A model generated the notes under the pieces. It was not told the origin of the DNA and searched no databases. It saw nothing but the letters and a program-made list of their open reading frames with translations. The position numbers and the translations under genes were made by a program. Shown piece after piece: positions 1 to 12,164 of a DNA stretch of 64,000 nt (positions are counted from its first letter, which is position 1; each line of letters begins with the position of its first letter). Source of the DNA: Ceratobasidium sp. AG-K (taxonomy: Eukaryota > Basidiomycota > Agaricomycetes > Cantharellales > Ceratobasidiaceae); assembly GCA_037039685.1 (NCBI GenBank), contig JAWNGF010000001.1, positions 1,426,001-1,490,000 on the forward strand. The letters run 5' to 3'.

Positions 1-1
1 A

Positions 2-193
2 CATGCTATGCCTAACCGCTCGCCCAGTCGATTCCAACTGGTGATCCAAGAAAGCGGGTACCTGATATGCGAAGCGACCATTGAATCCCAAAACAGACAA
101 ACCACGTCCAAGTTTGAAGATGTGCCCAAAGGAACATCGTTGAAAGTCTGGATTCACTCGCTCATGTCTGCTTCCTCTCGACCCACGGTGTAA
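2..193 (+). CDS. possible 3' end of an upstream gene, unrecognised
   Basis: The frame is open from the left window edge to a TAA at 191-193 and encodes about 64 residues with no recognised domain. It may be the last exon of a gene that lies mostly outside the window, or a chance open frame. No splice acceptor can be tested because the upstream sequence is missing. It ends about 310 bases before the PriA-like gene on the same strand. Confidence 0.2.
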   Translation, partial: HAMPNRSPSRFQLVIQESGYLICEATIESQNRQTTSKFEDVPKGTSLKVWIHSLMSASSRPTV

Positions 194-504
194 CAATCAG
201 CTTACAATTGACTCTATTTCACGTATGCGTGTGTGGGCATGATAAAGTCCCGCTCACTGTGTTCAGGTCCTTGTCGTTGCCCCTGGTCGGGATCGACCTG
301 CGGTGCCTTTTGCCCGTATGTATGCGCCGATCCGGTGCCTCAATCGGTCCCTATTTGGTGCCCCTCTGGCCAATACGGTCCAGTCGGTGTCTTTCAAACA
401 GGGGGCTACGACGACGGTTGCTCTTCATCGCCAGAAAACAGGGGCAAGTTTGCTGTATATAAACCACTGACCACCGTTCCCTTCAGACACTCTCGTTCCC
501 CGTA
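194..504 (+). promoter_or_regulatory. upstream region of the PriA-like gene
   Basis: This intergenic stretch holds a TATATAAA box at 456-463, 42 bases before the chosen start codon, with CT-rich sequence between them. That arrangement fits a fungal core promoter. No other motif stands out. Confidence 0.5.
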
Positions 505-1615
505 ATGCGTTTCCTGGTCCCTCTTTTCGCTTTCTGCTCGCTCGTTGCGGGGCGCATGGCCACTCCGCACCATCGCACTGTCGATACTTGCGCGAATATT
601 GACATCACTCTCCTCGGACTCATTCGCCTCGACGTGTGCGTATGCCTCGGAGGTGTAGACGCTCTCCTCTCGGGGCACGGTTCTCTTCTTACTGGGGGAG
701 TGGGGGCCAAGGCCAAAGTCCAAGCTGCGGTACGCACCGACGTCTTGGGGGAGCGTATACTAACGATCGATCGCATAGATTAATACTGGCAAAGAGAAGC
801 GTACGTGCATCTACCCCGACTATGCAATCCCCTCGTGCTCCAAGAAGAACCTATGCGACTTCAAGTGTCCGCGTAAGTCTGTTCTCGCCTCTGAAATTGC
901 GCTAACCATGTCGTAGCTGGGCGAGTCAAGGTCAATGGACAATGCGTCTGTCCGTATGGTCAATACGACTGCAATGGCAAGTGCAAGCCAGGCCCGTGCT
1001 CGTCCCAAACTCCGCGCCCAGACTCTGGCTGTCGTGTATGCAACCACGAATTCAAGAGCAAGAACAAACGCCAGGGACACGGCGTGCCCAACTGGGCCCG
1101 TCGCTCGCTCAGCGCTGCTCACTGTCAAGCCGGATCCGAAATGTGTGGGGTGTATGGTAGGCCGGATGCGTGGGAGTGTTTGAATGTCGCCGAGGATTTG
1201 GAGAGCTGTGGTGGATGTGTCTTGTAAGTTTTGTTTTATTATCAAGTGGGCGGGTACTAAGTGGAGGATAGTCCATTCTTTCCTAGACAGACTCCTGGTG
1301 TGGATTGCTCGGCTTTGCCTGGAGTTGAAAGCGTCCAGTGTCGCAAGGGTAAGTCTAGAGTATAAAATTTGGGACCGGGCTGACGTTGGTACAGGTCTTT
1401 GCGAAGTGAGTAAGTGTGCCGTGAATTGGACGCTAGCCGGTGATGGCCACTCGTGTGAGTCCAAGATCCGTTGGTTAGGAGCTCTCGGGACGACGAGGTC
1501 AAAGGCAGCGGCTTTGCGGGCAGACCTTGGTGATCGCTCTTTCTTTTTGGGTATTTTCTTCGAGGTGCTTTGGTACCGTCCCATCGTTTGTATTGTTGTC
1601 GCTATCTCGCTATGA
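505..1615 (+). CDS. PriA-like secreted cysteine-rich protein
   Basis: Opens with a signal peptide (MRFLVPLFAFCSLVAG) and continues as a Cys-rich extracellular protein. Rebuilt exons: 505-729, about 778-869, 917-1223, 1285-1350, then from 1395. Cysteines cluster in short repeats such as CVCPYGQYDCNGKC, and the end carries the PriA-family pattern CRKGLCEVSKC followed by DGHSC. The family (Lentinula edodes priA) is secreted and often developmentally expressed; its molecular role is unknown. The 3' end is uncertain: read straight through, the last frame adds a hydrophobic tail to TAG at 1613-1615, whereas PriA proteins normally stop soon after the final Cys, so another intron may lie after 1456. 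An AATAAA lies at 2021-2026. Confidence 0.75.
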
Positions 1616-2336
1616 AATTGCTTATTGGTCCTAGCCGGTCTCAAACCAAACAAATCCCGGCTCGGTTTCACGGCTTGGCAAGAAGCATGGGATGTTCCGA
1701 CCTCATGGTTACGGCGATCCGGTATCTTAAGCCCGGATAGCATGTACACCTTGTTCAGCCGAGGTCCCCAACACGAGGAAGAGAATCACAGGCAACATAT
1801 GTATTGGTGATTCGCGAGGAGCATACAGTGTGTGCTATGGATGCTCTCAGTTGAGTTGATCGGAGGGTTTAGTGGCGGTAACTCTATACTGATAGGAGCC
1901 CGTCCTTGTCGGATGTGGCGGTCGTTTCGGTGAATGTGCTGGCCGTCTTTAGTGAGCCGACGGTTGGACCGCTAGGGGCCGTGTGCTGTGGATGACGTGG
2001 TGGAGGGTATCACTGTATCTAATAAAGAATACACGCAAGCGCACGAGAATATCGTAGAATACGCCGGGCACTGCTCACAGATGCGTTTAGTCAGTACAGT
2101 CGTGGCATCTGAGTAAGAAAGTGGCACGTGACCTGTGGAGGCGGGATTCGTCAGCCGAGGTTTGTTTGCACAGAACTTGCTCGAATGGATCTCGAACCGT
2201 CGCGAAGGTTCTGCGTCGGGAGAGCTGACTGTGCCCGACGCGTATGCTCAGTCATACAAGGGTTATAAAAGACTGGCTGGCTGTCCCCTAGCCCCTCACT
2301 ACTCCTCTCAACACTCAGCCACTAGCCACTCTCACC
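1616..2336 (+). promoter_or_regulatory. intergenic region with heat-shock-like promoter
   Basis: The left part is 3' flank of the PriA-like gene, with AATAAA at 2021-2026. The right part is the BAG-gene promoter: a CACGTG core at 2125-2130, GAA/TTC units at 2194-2211 resembling a heat shock element (GAA nn GTC nn GAA nn TTC, one mismatch) and TATAAAA at 2264-2270, 67 bases before the ATG. Confidence 0.5.
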
Positions 2337-4272
2337 ATGCTCATGTTTGCATCCCCTGTGCCTTCTGTCTTCTCTGGCCTCGATGCTCTCCAGCCTCGAT
2401 ATGCTGAGCGCCCATCTACCGAGGAACAATACTTTCAACGATTGGCTGAAGAGCACGAACGGGCCGCTGCTCTCGCTCGCAAGCGCCTGATCGAGGTCCG
2501 CCGTCAACGCCAACAAGAAGCGCTCGAAGCCCAGCTCAGGCTCCAGCAAGAACTCGCCACGGCCCTGCACCTCCGCACCCCTCAACGCCCGTCGTACAAC
2601 GCCCCCACCCGACGCGTACTCCCGTCTCTGGCTGACGTCATTCTCGGGTTTGGCGCCGACGAGGCGCGCGACCTGTATGCGGAGCGCATGCACCAACGTA
2701 CCCAAGAACACCAGAAGCGCGTCGAGCAGCAGGCGATGATGCGTGCCCTTTTTGAGGAGCAGCGTCGAGCCCAGGCCGAGCGAGTCGCCGAACTCCAGCG
2801 CAAGCGCGTACTCGAAGCCAAGGCTGAGCAAGAACGCCAACGCAAGGCCCAGGAAGAGGCCCGTCGCAACCTAGCCGCCCGAGCCGCCGACGAGGAGAAG
2901 ATTCGTCAGTTTTTCCAGGCCCTCCTAGGCGCCGTCGCTGAGGAAGGCGCTGACCTTGAGCGCAAGAACGTAAGTTGATTTGGTTTCATGAGTTTGATTC
3001 AGTAACTGACTTGTTCCCCAGGCCATTCGTCGCAACTCGGCCCCTGCCCAGGAGAAGCCCAAGGATGTTCCTGCCCCTGCTCCGGCTCCCAAGTCGGCCC
3101 CGGCCACACCCAAGGCCCCCGAGCGCGCTGCATCTCCCGCACCCTCGGTCGCCTCGGACGCTTCCGACGCCTCGCTCAACTCGATCGCCCACCTGCAGGA
3201 CAAGTACGACACCCTCCGCTCCAACTTTACTTTCCCCACCACTCTCGTCTTCGCCCCGTCCACCTCGTCGCCCAACGCCTCGCCAAGCCTGCTATACAAC
3301 CCCACCAACGCCCCCGTCCACGCTTATGAGCACGCCCTGACCAATTTGCTCACCGAGTTGGACGCAGTCGAGAGTTTTGGCGATTCCCATGTGCGCGATG
3401 TTAGGCGTTCGTTGGCGAGGAGCGTCGAGGCCGAGTTGGAGGCGCTCGAGGCTAGGAAGCGGGACGCGTGGAGATCGCAGAGTGTCAAGGTCGAGGTCGA
3501 GGCACCCGTTGCTGCCGAGTCTACCCCTGTCGAATCTGCTCCTGCCCCGGTTGTCGAATCTGTCCCGGTTGAGTCCACCCCTGCCGCCGAGTCTACTCCC
3601 GCTCCCGAATCCGCCCCGCTCGACCCCGTCGAGTTCCTCGCCACCCGCCTTGCAGTACCCACTGAATCCGAGGACGACGAGCTCAAGGCCGTGCGCGAAA
3701 ACTTGCTCGCTAGTTTGACCACCGAGGCTGCTCCTGTTTCGACCGAGGCTGACAAGGATGAGCCAGTGACCGAGTCCGAGCCCGCGGCTGACACTGCAAC
3801 CGAACCCGAGGGGACCCGTGCAACCGAGACCGAGACTACCACTATCGAGCCCGAGCCCGTGACTAAGACCGCTCCCAGCGAGACCGAACCCGAGGTCGTA
3901 GACGCGCATACACCCACTGCTGCTCCTGAAATCGTCGTCTCTACCCCTGAACCGGTCACCGTTGTGCCCGAACCCGAGGTCACGCTTACTAGCCAAGTCG
4001 AATCGGTCGCTAGCTCGTCCGAGCCCGAGGCCGTTCAGCACGAGGTCGAGACTACGGTCGTTGTCCAACCCGAGTCCGAGTCTTCCGCCTCCCCTTTGCC
4101 CGAATCCGCCCCTGCTCTGCCCGAATCCGAGTCTACCGTTGCTCCTGCTCACTCAGAGCCTGAATCTCCTGCCGCCCAACCTGAACCCGAGCACTCGGCC
4201 TTTGTCAAGGTCTACTCGGACTCGGACTCGGACTCGGACAGTGACCTCGCGTCCGAGTTTGAGCTTCTCTAG
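2337..4272 (+). CDS. BAG-domain protein, Hsp70 co-chaperone
   Basis: Two exons, 2337-2969 and 3022-4272, give 627 residues. Residues 20-210 are a long charged Arg/Glu/Gln-rich helix, probably coiled coil. A BAG-like three-helix region lies at about residues 310-375, with the sequences LLTELDAVESFGD and VEAELEALEARK; BAG domains bind the Hsp70 ATPase domain and promote nucleotide exchange. The remaining 250 residues are a disordered tail rich in Glu, Pro, Ser and Thr, ending in an Asp-Ser repeat (acidic CK2-type sites). No membrane segment is visible, so it is not a Snl1-type anchored BAG protein. The promoter carries a heat-shock-element-like array, which fits a chaperone partner. BAG assignment is from pattern, without a profile search. 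Confidence 0.75.
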
Positions 4273-4839
4273 TCTGTAGATTGTGCTTTGGTCTGGACTT
4301 GCTGTGTTTTTGACGCATTCATCACACGCAATTATTTACTGCATATGCTCATTGTATTTTTACATTTAGTATAGTTGAATTTACTAGTTTCTCTAAATAT
4401 CCGAGTGACGGTCAGCCGAACGGATTTGGAATAGGCCAAGTTTCTTGGTTTGGCTACATATTTTGTTCGACTCGACATAATTCGAGGGTTTGGATCGAGC
4501 TTTACACTCAAACCAAAGGCCCTCACGCTCTAAGTTGAAGGCTGCCGCGTCCGACATAGTTAACTGGCGAATTCCACACAACTTGGATCATAAAAAAAAA
4601 TGGCTCATTAATTTTCGTGTACATGCAAGTCCAGCACCCACAAACACCAACAGACCCCGCCAAGGTGTTCGGTGTCCGCACCGGCGCTATCGACCAACAT
4701 AGTAAATGAAGTATTAGGTGATAATAAGAAACTGAGGCTAATAACAAGACCCAAGCGAGAATAAATGGCCAAGCACGGTGCAATATCAATTGACTTCCTC
4801 GACCCCCTTTTCCCCCTTTCCCGAATTCTCTCCCCCGCG
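4273..4839. other. intergenic, between convergent genes
   Basis: AT-rich sequence between the stop codons of the BAG gene and the Axl2-like gene. It should hold both 3' untranslated regions. No coding potential or repeat is recognised. Confidence 0.5.
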
Positions 4840-7800
4840 TCATTCTTCGTCTTCCACATAGGCACTGACCTCAGAGGCAACAACCACCTGAACTCGCTTG
4901 ACTTCCTTGCCGTCTTCTCCATAAACGATCAACGTATGCTCCTCGTGTTCACCGACGTCGCGGGTCGAACCAGAGAGTTCGATAGCCCCAGTTTCATCAT
5001 CTACTCGTCCATGTATCCATTCGGGGAATGTCCAACCTTCGATTTGCTGTTCCTCAACCACTACGTCATACCTGGGCTTATTTCTAGATTCGGCCTTTGG
5101 TATTTCGAGAGCGAATCGGAAACAGGCGTCTTGGGGGATCACAAAACACTCCACACCGTTCATAATAGTCGGAAAAACGACGAGCGTCTGGTCGCATAGG
5201 CTCAAGCGGACCGAACCTTCGCGACTCGCGGCCCGAGACACCGCGTCCAAGGCAGCGTTGGGAATCGTGGTAGCTCCGTTTCCAGCTAGGGTACTGAGTT
5301 CCGGACCGCATATTGACTCGGAGTAGCAGGAGCGGCCTTCGAACATGACGCTATCATAGTCCTCGTATCCGGTCAGACGACCCGACGCTGGAGTCCTCAG
5401 TCGTGCCCCAGATTTGCTTCGAGGGGTTCCAATAGTACGACGTGAAGGGGGAGTAACCAAGCTTCGGCGGGAAGCAGGCGAGCGTCCACCCCGCCAGCTC
5501 CCAACTCCACGGCTCGAAGAAAGGCTCATTGATGGGTGCAAGTTGCGAGAGCGTTTTGGGGTCTGAATTCCAGCTGTTCCAACAGTTTCACCTGCTACTC
5601 GTTAGACAGAAACTCGATAGCACGTATTAGCCTTACCTTGAGAATCAACCCGAACTTCGTCTGAGTCCACGCTTGACACTTCCTCTACCACAGAAAGTCC
5701 TTCGTTCATAGCATGTGAATGGGCAAATTCTGCTTGCAAGCGCGCAACGTCGTCGAGATGTGTGATGATAATCGCAATACGTCCTGCCACTTGGTTGGTT
5801 TGCTTGTGGGTAATCCGCATTGCGATATGTAAGCATTGATCCACGTTCGGCGCATCTCCCCAGAACTCCACGCTCTGTGGCACAAAGTGCAGCCAAAGGG
5901 GAACCGACGAGACATCACACTCTTCCAGTTGAATAGAGTATGGCGAAGCTATAGTACGCCCAAAGGTGGGCTTAACCGGTGGTAAATTTCCATCTGCCTG
6001 GTCTATCGGAGCCCTAAAGCAAAACCTGGTTGTCGATGGTATGGTAAATACCATCACGCCATCCTGATTGAGATGGAACACTATACTAGTCATCGATCCA
6101 GAAGAAGAGAGGTCGGTTCCAGTATGGGATGTAGCAACCGATCGGAAAGACTGTGGTTGGATTCCAGGTATCCTGGGGCTCTGAGTCGAACAGAAAGCAG
6201 AGACCGACTTGGACGAAGGAGAGGCCAAACCACGAGACCCTGTGGGTTCCAATTCTGCTTGATCTGGCTGAGTCACGATGATGGTCAACCGGCCAACCAC
6301 CTTGTTAGTCGAACGGCGGACGATTCGAACCGAGTACTGTAGTTCCCCCAAGGTCTCTGGTGTGTGCCCCCAGAACTCCAACGTCGACCCATTGAAATGC
6401 AACCAAAGCGGCATGAATGCTGCGTGAGAGTCCTCCATTTGAATCCCATATGCAGATGTGGTATATCCAAAGGTTGGCTTGGCCTCTTGCTCCGCATTGG
6501 GGTCGTTAATGCGAGCAGTAAAACTGAACCTGGAGTTGGCCACGATGAAGTAGAATTGTATTCCTTTCTCGTCCAGGTGGAACAAGACGCTGGTTGCAGA
6601 CCTCGAAGACAAGCCGGTTGTGGGAACACTTGCTACCGAGCCGATCGAGTGAGGTGCTGAGGGAGCGTATGCCGGAGCGCATGCAGCGGCCATACGGGAT
6701 AAGGGAGATCCAAGTGTGCTATCCATGGATGCCCGGACGCGCTGGCGGGCAAGCTTCTTGAAAGTAGGAGAGTGCTGAGAAGTCGTCGGGGATCCATGCT
6801 CTCCGCGTGCAACGCCTTTGCCTTTCCACTTGGCCGGAGAGTAAACAATGACGCTATTATTGGCCGTTCCCTTGAACGCCTCTAGAGCTTCAACCTCGGG
6901 CGATTCAGGACCAGAGGCAACTTCGCGAAGGCTATTCTCCGAGCCTAGACTCTGTGCAATGCGATCGAGCATATCTTCATTGGTAAGGGTGTCCTCTGCG
7001 GGTCCAGGAGGTTCCAACTCCTCACTAAGTGGTCGATACTGAGTAGTCGAAGGGTCCATGGCGGCCTGAAGGCCACAAGGAGCAGCATCTTCTCTCTGCT
7101 TGCGGCGACCGAGCTGGCCATAACATAAGACCATATCCGGCAGCGATGATTCTGAGAGGGTCTCCCAGCTTGCGAGGGAGCTAAACTCGGATGAGCCCAC
7201 CTCCGAACGGCCAAGCATCGTGTCATTGAAGAACCGATTCTCGCCGACCTCGACAAGTCGTGAGCAGGGCACAGACCCGCCGCGCATATTAGCCGGGCCC
7301 CTACGGTCAAGATCTTCCATTCTTGCCAGCTGCTCAAAAATGCCGAAGCGGCGGGCTACACCGGGCTTGGAGACGTTCGTCGCCTCCTGCGAAGGGAAGC
7401 GATTCTAATAAGAGCCGTGAGTACGGAGTAATTTATGTGCCACATCGATGAACTTACGTCAATTGAGATTCCTTTAGCCTCGGCTTGTTTGCGAGCAAGA
7501 TATTCTCGCTTAAGGCGATCCTTGCGTTCAAGCCGCCGGGTTTGCCATGCGCGTTCCTCTACTTGCAAGAGTCCGGGGGTCTGATACACGTGTCCCTTCC
7601 ACATAGGAGTGAACGGTGGATCTTTCGCTGTGTTGGCTGACGAAATAGAAACCGATCTCTGTCCGTTCGCGTTGGGTTTCTTTCCGAAAGCTGATCGCTT
7701 CTTGAAAATCTTGAGATGCTTTTTGAGAGACTGTCGCGGGATATTCTTGATGAATAGGATTGAAGCAACAGTGCTTGTGGCCGACTTGCAGTGAGACACT

Positions 7801-9783
7801 GTTGGTACGGCCAGAAAGGTCGCTGCACTTGTTGGAGTCGTGCTGGTCACAACGTTGGAGACCGAGCTAAGGGCAGTCGAACGTTTCGAGACGGACGTAT
7901 CAGTGACATCGGCAGAACGTACTTGACTCGACTGTTCCTGAATGCATACAGAGACGGGCGACTGAGCCTCGACGTCCCGCTCGACATGACCGCGCGTAGG
8001 GTTTGGCACCTCGGTCTTTTCGAATTCTGACCCTTTGCAGCAATTAATACTGAAATCCGAGTTGGTTTCAACTAGAGTCTGACTGGAGCGACCTTCCCTG
8101 CGGTAGTAGGAGATAAGACTGAAGGGAGATACGATCCAGCCTTTTCGCAGACCGCAGAAGATAAAAATAGCCAGTGTCAAGAGGACGAGAGCAATAGCTA
8201 GTGCGATCGACAGTGCAACCGCAGTTGGAGTCCAGCCCGATTTAGAGCCAAGTGCGGGAGACGGGTAGCGTTGGTTGGTAATGCTGAGTATGTATGGAAT
8301 AGAGGTATTAAAGCCCCAAGCGTTGCTGGTAAGCAGAATGGAAATGTCACGGGAAGTACTGTCCATAGGAGCTATTCCAGATAAAACGTGTGTTGTCGCA
8401 TTAAATGTGAGCCATGAACTGGAGTTGAGGGGGTCGTTGATGCGGGCAAAAACGTCCCAGTTCGGGTTCGAGGCAACGGACTCGAGGAGGTCCCTCGTAA
8501 AGTTGTGAGAATAGGGCAAACCAGGGATAATTGACGCTGCGATTTCGCGGTACGAATGCCATGCAGAGGCTGCCAGAGAATACACGGGAATTTCTGTTAT
8601 AATTTCCCTCCCCCGGCAAGAAATATTGAGCGGAATAGATGGAAAGTCCTTGGGCAAGGTCTCCACGATGGGTGGAGTCCCAGTGATGGTTCGGTTTATG
8701 CTGTAATGGGAGATAAGAAATCGAATAATACGTAAGCAAGACTACCACTTGCCCGTTGAAGGATAACCAGGGGTATTTATCGAGAGAAACCGAAATTCCA
8801 ATCTCTTGATTGAACGCGCCTTCTTGAGGGTCCCAAACAGAGCTATTGAAGAAATTCATGGGGACAAGACGGCTGATAAACCTTCCGTCGAGATATAGCT
8901 GGGTCCAGAGCCAGTCAAAGTTGTAGTTGAACACATAGCCAGGCGCAAACTGGAATGAGAACGGGGTTCCGTCGAGTTCGAGCATGTGATCAGTGATCTC
9001 GAGGATCATGCGCTGCTCAGGGCCTCCTCCACCCAATACATTCGAGCAGCGGAGCACGATGTCGGTCGAGGTGAAATCCTCAGGGGCGATCCCAGTCAAC
9101 GAGAGGGTGTTGTTGTCAAATTGAACCCACTCTGGGAGCGGGTCAATTGTAGATTTGGTCGGGTGGTAGGCAGTGTAATATAGAGAGGAATCGCCTATAG
9201 AACTATTGCAAAACTCTTGTATCTGTACCTCGAAATGCGCTCTAGGGCGGACCCATACTCCAACGGAAGTAGCGAGATACGAGGCATTGGTAATCTGCAT
9301 GAGTTCGACGTTCTGCTGATATTCCAGGGTATTGGTGAGGTATGCAGCTGGGGTGTCTGATACGTATAAATCAAAGGTTGTGTCGTTGTGATCACCACTA
9401 TCGAGTGCGGTAGCTACCAAACGAATGTGATAGGGGCTATCGGAAACGGCGTCGGGCGTTCCGCTGAAGATGAGGTTGTCCAGATTGAAGTTGATCCATG
9501 GAGGGATATTCGGGTCTCGGTCCAAGTTAACAGTGAGTTGCGCACTCAAGGTAGCCCCTGAATCCGAGTCGACGACGGTAAACGTGTTTGGGTCCAGTTG
9601 AAACACGAACGGAACGCCAACTTGGGCGACAGGAACATTCTGAGCAAGGACGGGGCGTTGGACAAATACGGAAGCGGAGCGACGGGCAACTTGAACAGCA
9701 GCGGTAGGGGCAGCGACACAAAGCTGGCCAAAGACGATGAAGAACGACACAAATGCGGTAACGAACCGCATCGTGTGAAGCAT
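4840..9783 (-). CDS. Axl2-like membrane protein with cadherin-like repeats
   Basis: Modelled exons 8732-9783, 7458-8700, 5637-7404 and 4840-5591 close in frame to 1604 residues. The start at 9783 gives a signal peptide (MRFVTAFVSFFIVFGQLCVAA). Residues 30-500 are dystroglycan-type cadherin-like modules, recognisable by PPWINFNLDNLIFSGTPD and LPEWVQFDNNTLSLTGIAP. One transmembrane helix lies at about 506-528, then a 1,075-residue cytoplasmic tail. That layout matches fungal Axl2/Bud10, a cell-surface landmark for polarity and septin organisation. Unusually, the tail itself has related beta-type repeats near 1047, 1210 and 1488, sharing PLWLHF and EFWG. The first junction needs a 31-nt intron (8701-8731, GT-AG), which is very short; a 1-nt indel beside a longer intron is the alternative. 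Confidence 0.7.
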
Positions 9784-9925
9784 GGCTATAGAGCAAGCGA
9801 GAAGCAGATTAATATAATACTACGAGAAAGTCGGTAGTGTCGATGGTTGTAGTCGACAAAATCCTCTCAGCTGGAATAGGGGGCATTTACTCACTTGCAC
9901 AAACAAAGCGTCGGCAATTGCGAGT

Positions 9926-11863
9926 TTATTTTCCAATGCAGAATTTGCTGAATAATACATCCAAGACGTCCTCAATTCCTACATCCCCGGTGACTTTGCC
10001 GAGCTCCTGACTAGCATACCTTAGCTCTTCTGCCGCGAAAACTAGACCATCCGGACCTAACACTAAAGTTGAGCAACAATCGCCGTTGACGTCAAACTTA
10101 GCTCACCATACGATAATGAGGCTTCAAGGTAGTCGACTGCAGCCTCGAGGTGCGTGCGGTGCCGCGCGTGAGTAATAAGGGGCTCTTCTTCATGGTCTCC
10201 TTGGTCGAACCTACCAAGAAAGAGTATTAGGCCGGAATGTAGATACGCCGAGACGAGCCCATATACCTCTGTTTCAATAATGCGGCCACGCCATCCACTA
10301 ACGGCTCCATCCCTTGATCTTGGGTCACACTCCCCATCCACACCTGATGTTTTGAGAATATTCGGCGAGCCTCTTGTAAATCATCCGGCGTAGCTTTATC
10401 GAGCTTGTTCAAGAAGACGGCAGTTCCGGGAACAAGTAGAGCAGACACTTCGTCGTCGATTCCATCGGACGTGATATTTTCCAAGGAAACTACACATAGA
10501 CGTACATCTGCATCTTCTACTGCCTTCTTGGCTCGCTCGATGCCAATTTTCTCCACGGCATTGGAGTCGGTAGCGGTATCCACGAGGTATCGCAGGCCGG
10601 CTGTATCCGAAATACGAACAGGTATCCCAGCGATGTCCAGTGAGACTTCCAGAACGTCCCTGGTGGTGCCAGCAATGGGAGTAACGATAGCTGCGGGTCG
10701 TGAGGCTGGATTATGCAATTGAGTAGTTGACCAGATACAATTAACTATACATACCCAAGTAATTGAGCAAACTACTTTTACCCGCATTTGGCGCTCCGAA
10801 GATTGCAAGCCTGACTCCAGAGCGCAGTATTTCCCCCCTCCTGCTATCGTCCAGATGTGAGCGTACTAGAGCAACAAGTTTCTTCGTTTGTCCGACAACT
10901 GGTCTAAGTTTCAGCGCATGAAGTGGAACCACTCGTAAACATACGCTGTTCCCAGACACCGTCTTCAATTTCTTCCCCTTCTCCAAAATCGATAATGGCC
11001 TCCGCCAAGGTACGACATTTAATAATCTCGTTCCGTATAGCCTCAAAGCGCCGACGAGAGCAGCCCTACTAGATGGCAAGGCAACTCAAGCTCGGAGAAT
11101 TGTTAGCGCACTGTAACATACCTCTGCAACCTTCATAGCACCTCTACGCTGAGCCTCTGTCTCCGCATCGATAAGGTCAGCTAAACCTTCCGCTTGAGTC
11201 AAGTCGATTCGCCCGGCCATAAGTGCCCTTCGGGTGAATTCCCCAGGCTCAGCGGGTCGGCAGCCATGCTGGGCGGATAACACACGTAGTACTGCGGCTA
11301 TAACCGCACGACTCGAGTGCACGTGGAGTTCCAGCGAGTCCTCGGTAGTAAACGATCGTGGCCCTAGCGCATAATTTGTCTATTGGTTTAGACGAAAATA
11401 CACACGACGCGCACTTACCACGGAAAAATACAGCCAGTGCATCGTCCAAGACTTCCTCGGTTTCGGGATCGACAACTCGATGCCGGCTGAGCTTCCATGG
11501 TTGAATGCTAAGATCTCCGGGAGTAGCCTTGGTTGCAGGTCGGAGTAACTGCGAGTACAGCTCCCGACTTCTGGATCCTGAGATCCGTACGACTGCGACC
11601 GCACCTTTACCGGGCGGCGTTGAAAGAGCAAATATGGTATCCCGCTCGACAGGCGAGGGGATCAGTGTATGATCTCGCGAGCGTGTGTGATTCAAACTAT
11701 CACTCGCTCGTAATGACCGATTTGGGATGTAAATTGAAAGACGATTTCGAGTCGAACTTCTGCCGGCAACTGCCATGAAATTCCTTTTCTCTGGAGAACT
11801 GGCCAAGAGCCTTGGTCGCAGACTAGAACATAACATCCTTCCCGCCCGCTGTGCGCGAAACAT
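9926..11863 (-). CDS. MSS1: mitochondrial tRNA-modification GTPase (MnmE/Mss1/GTPBP3)
   Basis: Seven exons (11419-11863, 11122-11363, 10945-11065, 10755-10898, 10267-10705, 10107-10210, 9926-10056) close exactly to 541 residues. The N-terminus is basic and Ser-rich, as expected of a mitochondrial presequence. The tetrahydrofolate-binding domain begins at [20 protein letters not shown], the GTPase has GAPNAGKSS (P-loop), DTAG (G3) and NKLD (G4), and the protein ends in FCIGK, the C-terminal Cys signature of MnmE. With Mto1/GidA it modifies the wobble uridine of mitochondrial tRNAs. It shares a roughly 300-bp upstream region with the divergent calcineurin B gene. Confidence 0.95.
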
Positions 11864-12164
11864 TCTCAGAACAGAGCGGCCGTGGTGGTTGCTGGGACCT
11901 CATGTAATTCCCAATTTGTCAGACCTTATTTGAGCTCGGCGCTTATACGCTCCTTTGCCCTTCGAAGTATCTTTTGGACCCACCGACCAGCCGCGTCTCA
12001 AACTGCCCACCAATCACCCGCCTCGCCCCGACACACGACAGTAACGCGCCCTCGACCTCGACCGCTACGAACATCTCCACGAATATTATCCGTTGAAGCG
12101 CTGAGCGTAGGCACAGCCCCTTATTAGCAGCGAGTGACAGAGTTGGCACCGAGAGGATACCATC
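11864..12164. promoter_or_regulatory. divergent promoter between MSS1 and calcineurin B
   Basis: About 300 bases separate the two start codons. No TATA box or CACGTG core is seen, which is common for constitutively expressed housekeeping pairs. The part next to the calcineurin start is CT/AC-rich. Confidence 0.4.

Noticed and set aside
820..1749. 309-codon minus-strand open frame
   Set aside because: It lies antisense to the spliced PriA-like exons, has no domain, and the plus strand shows the Cys pattern.
3292..4152. 286-codon Gly/Arg-rich minus-strand frame
   Set aside because: Antisense shadow of the repetitive Glu/Pro/Ser tail of the BAG protein.
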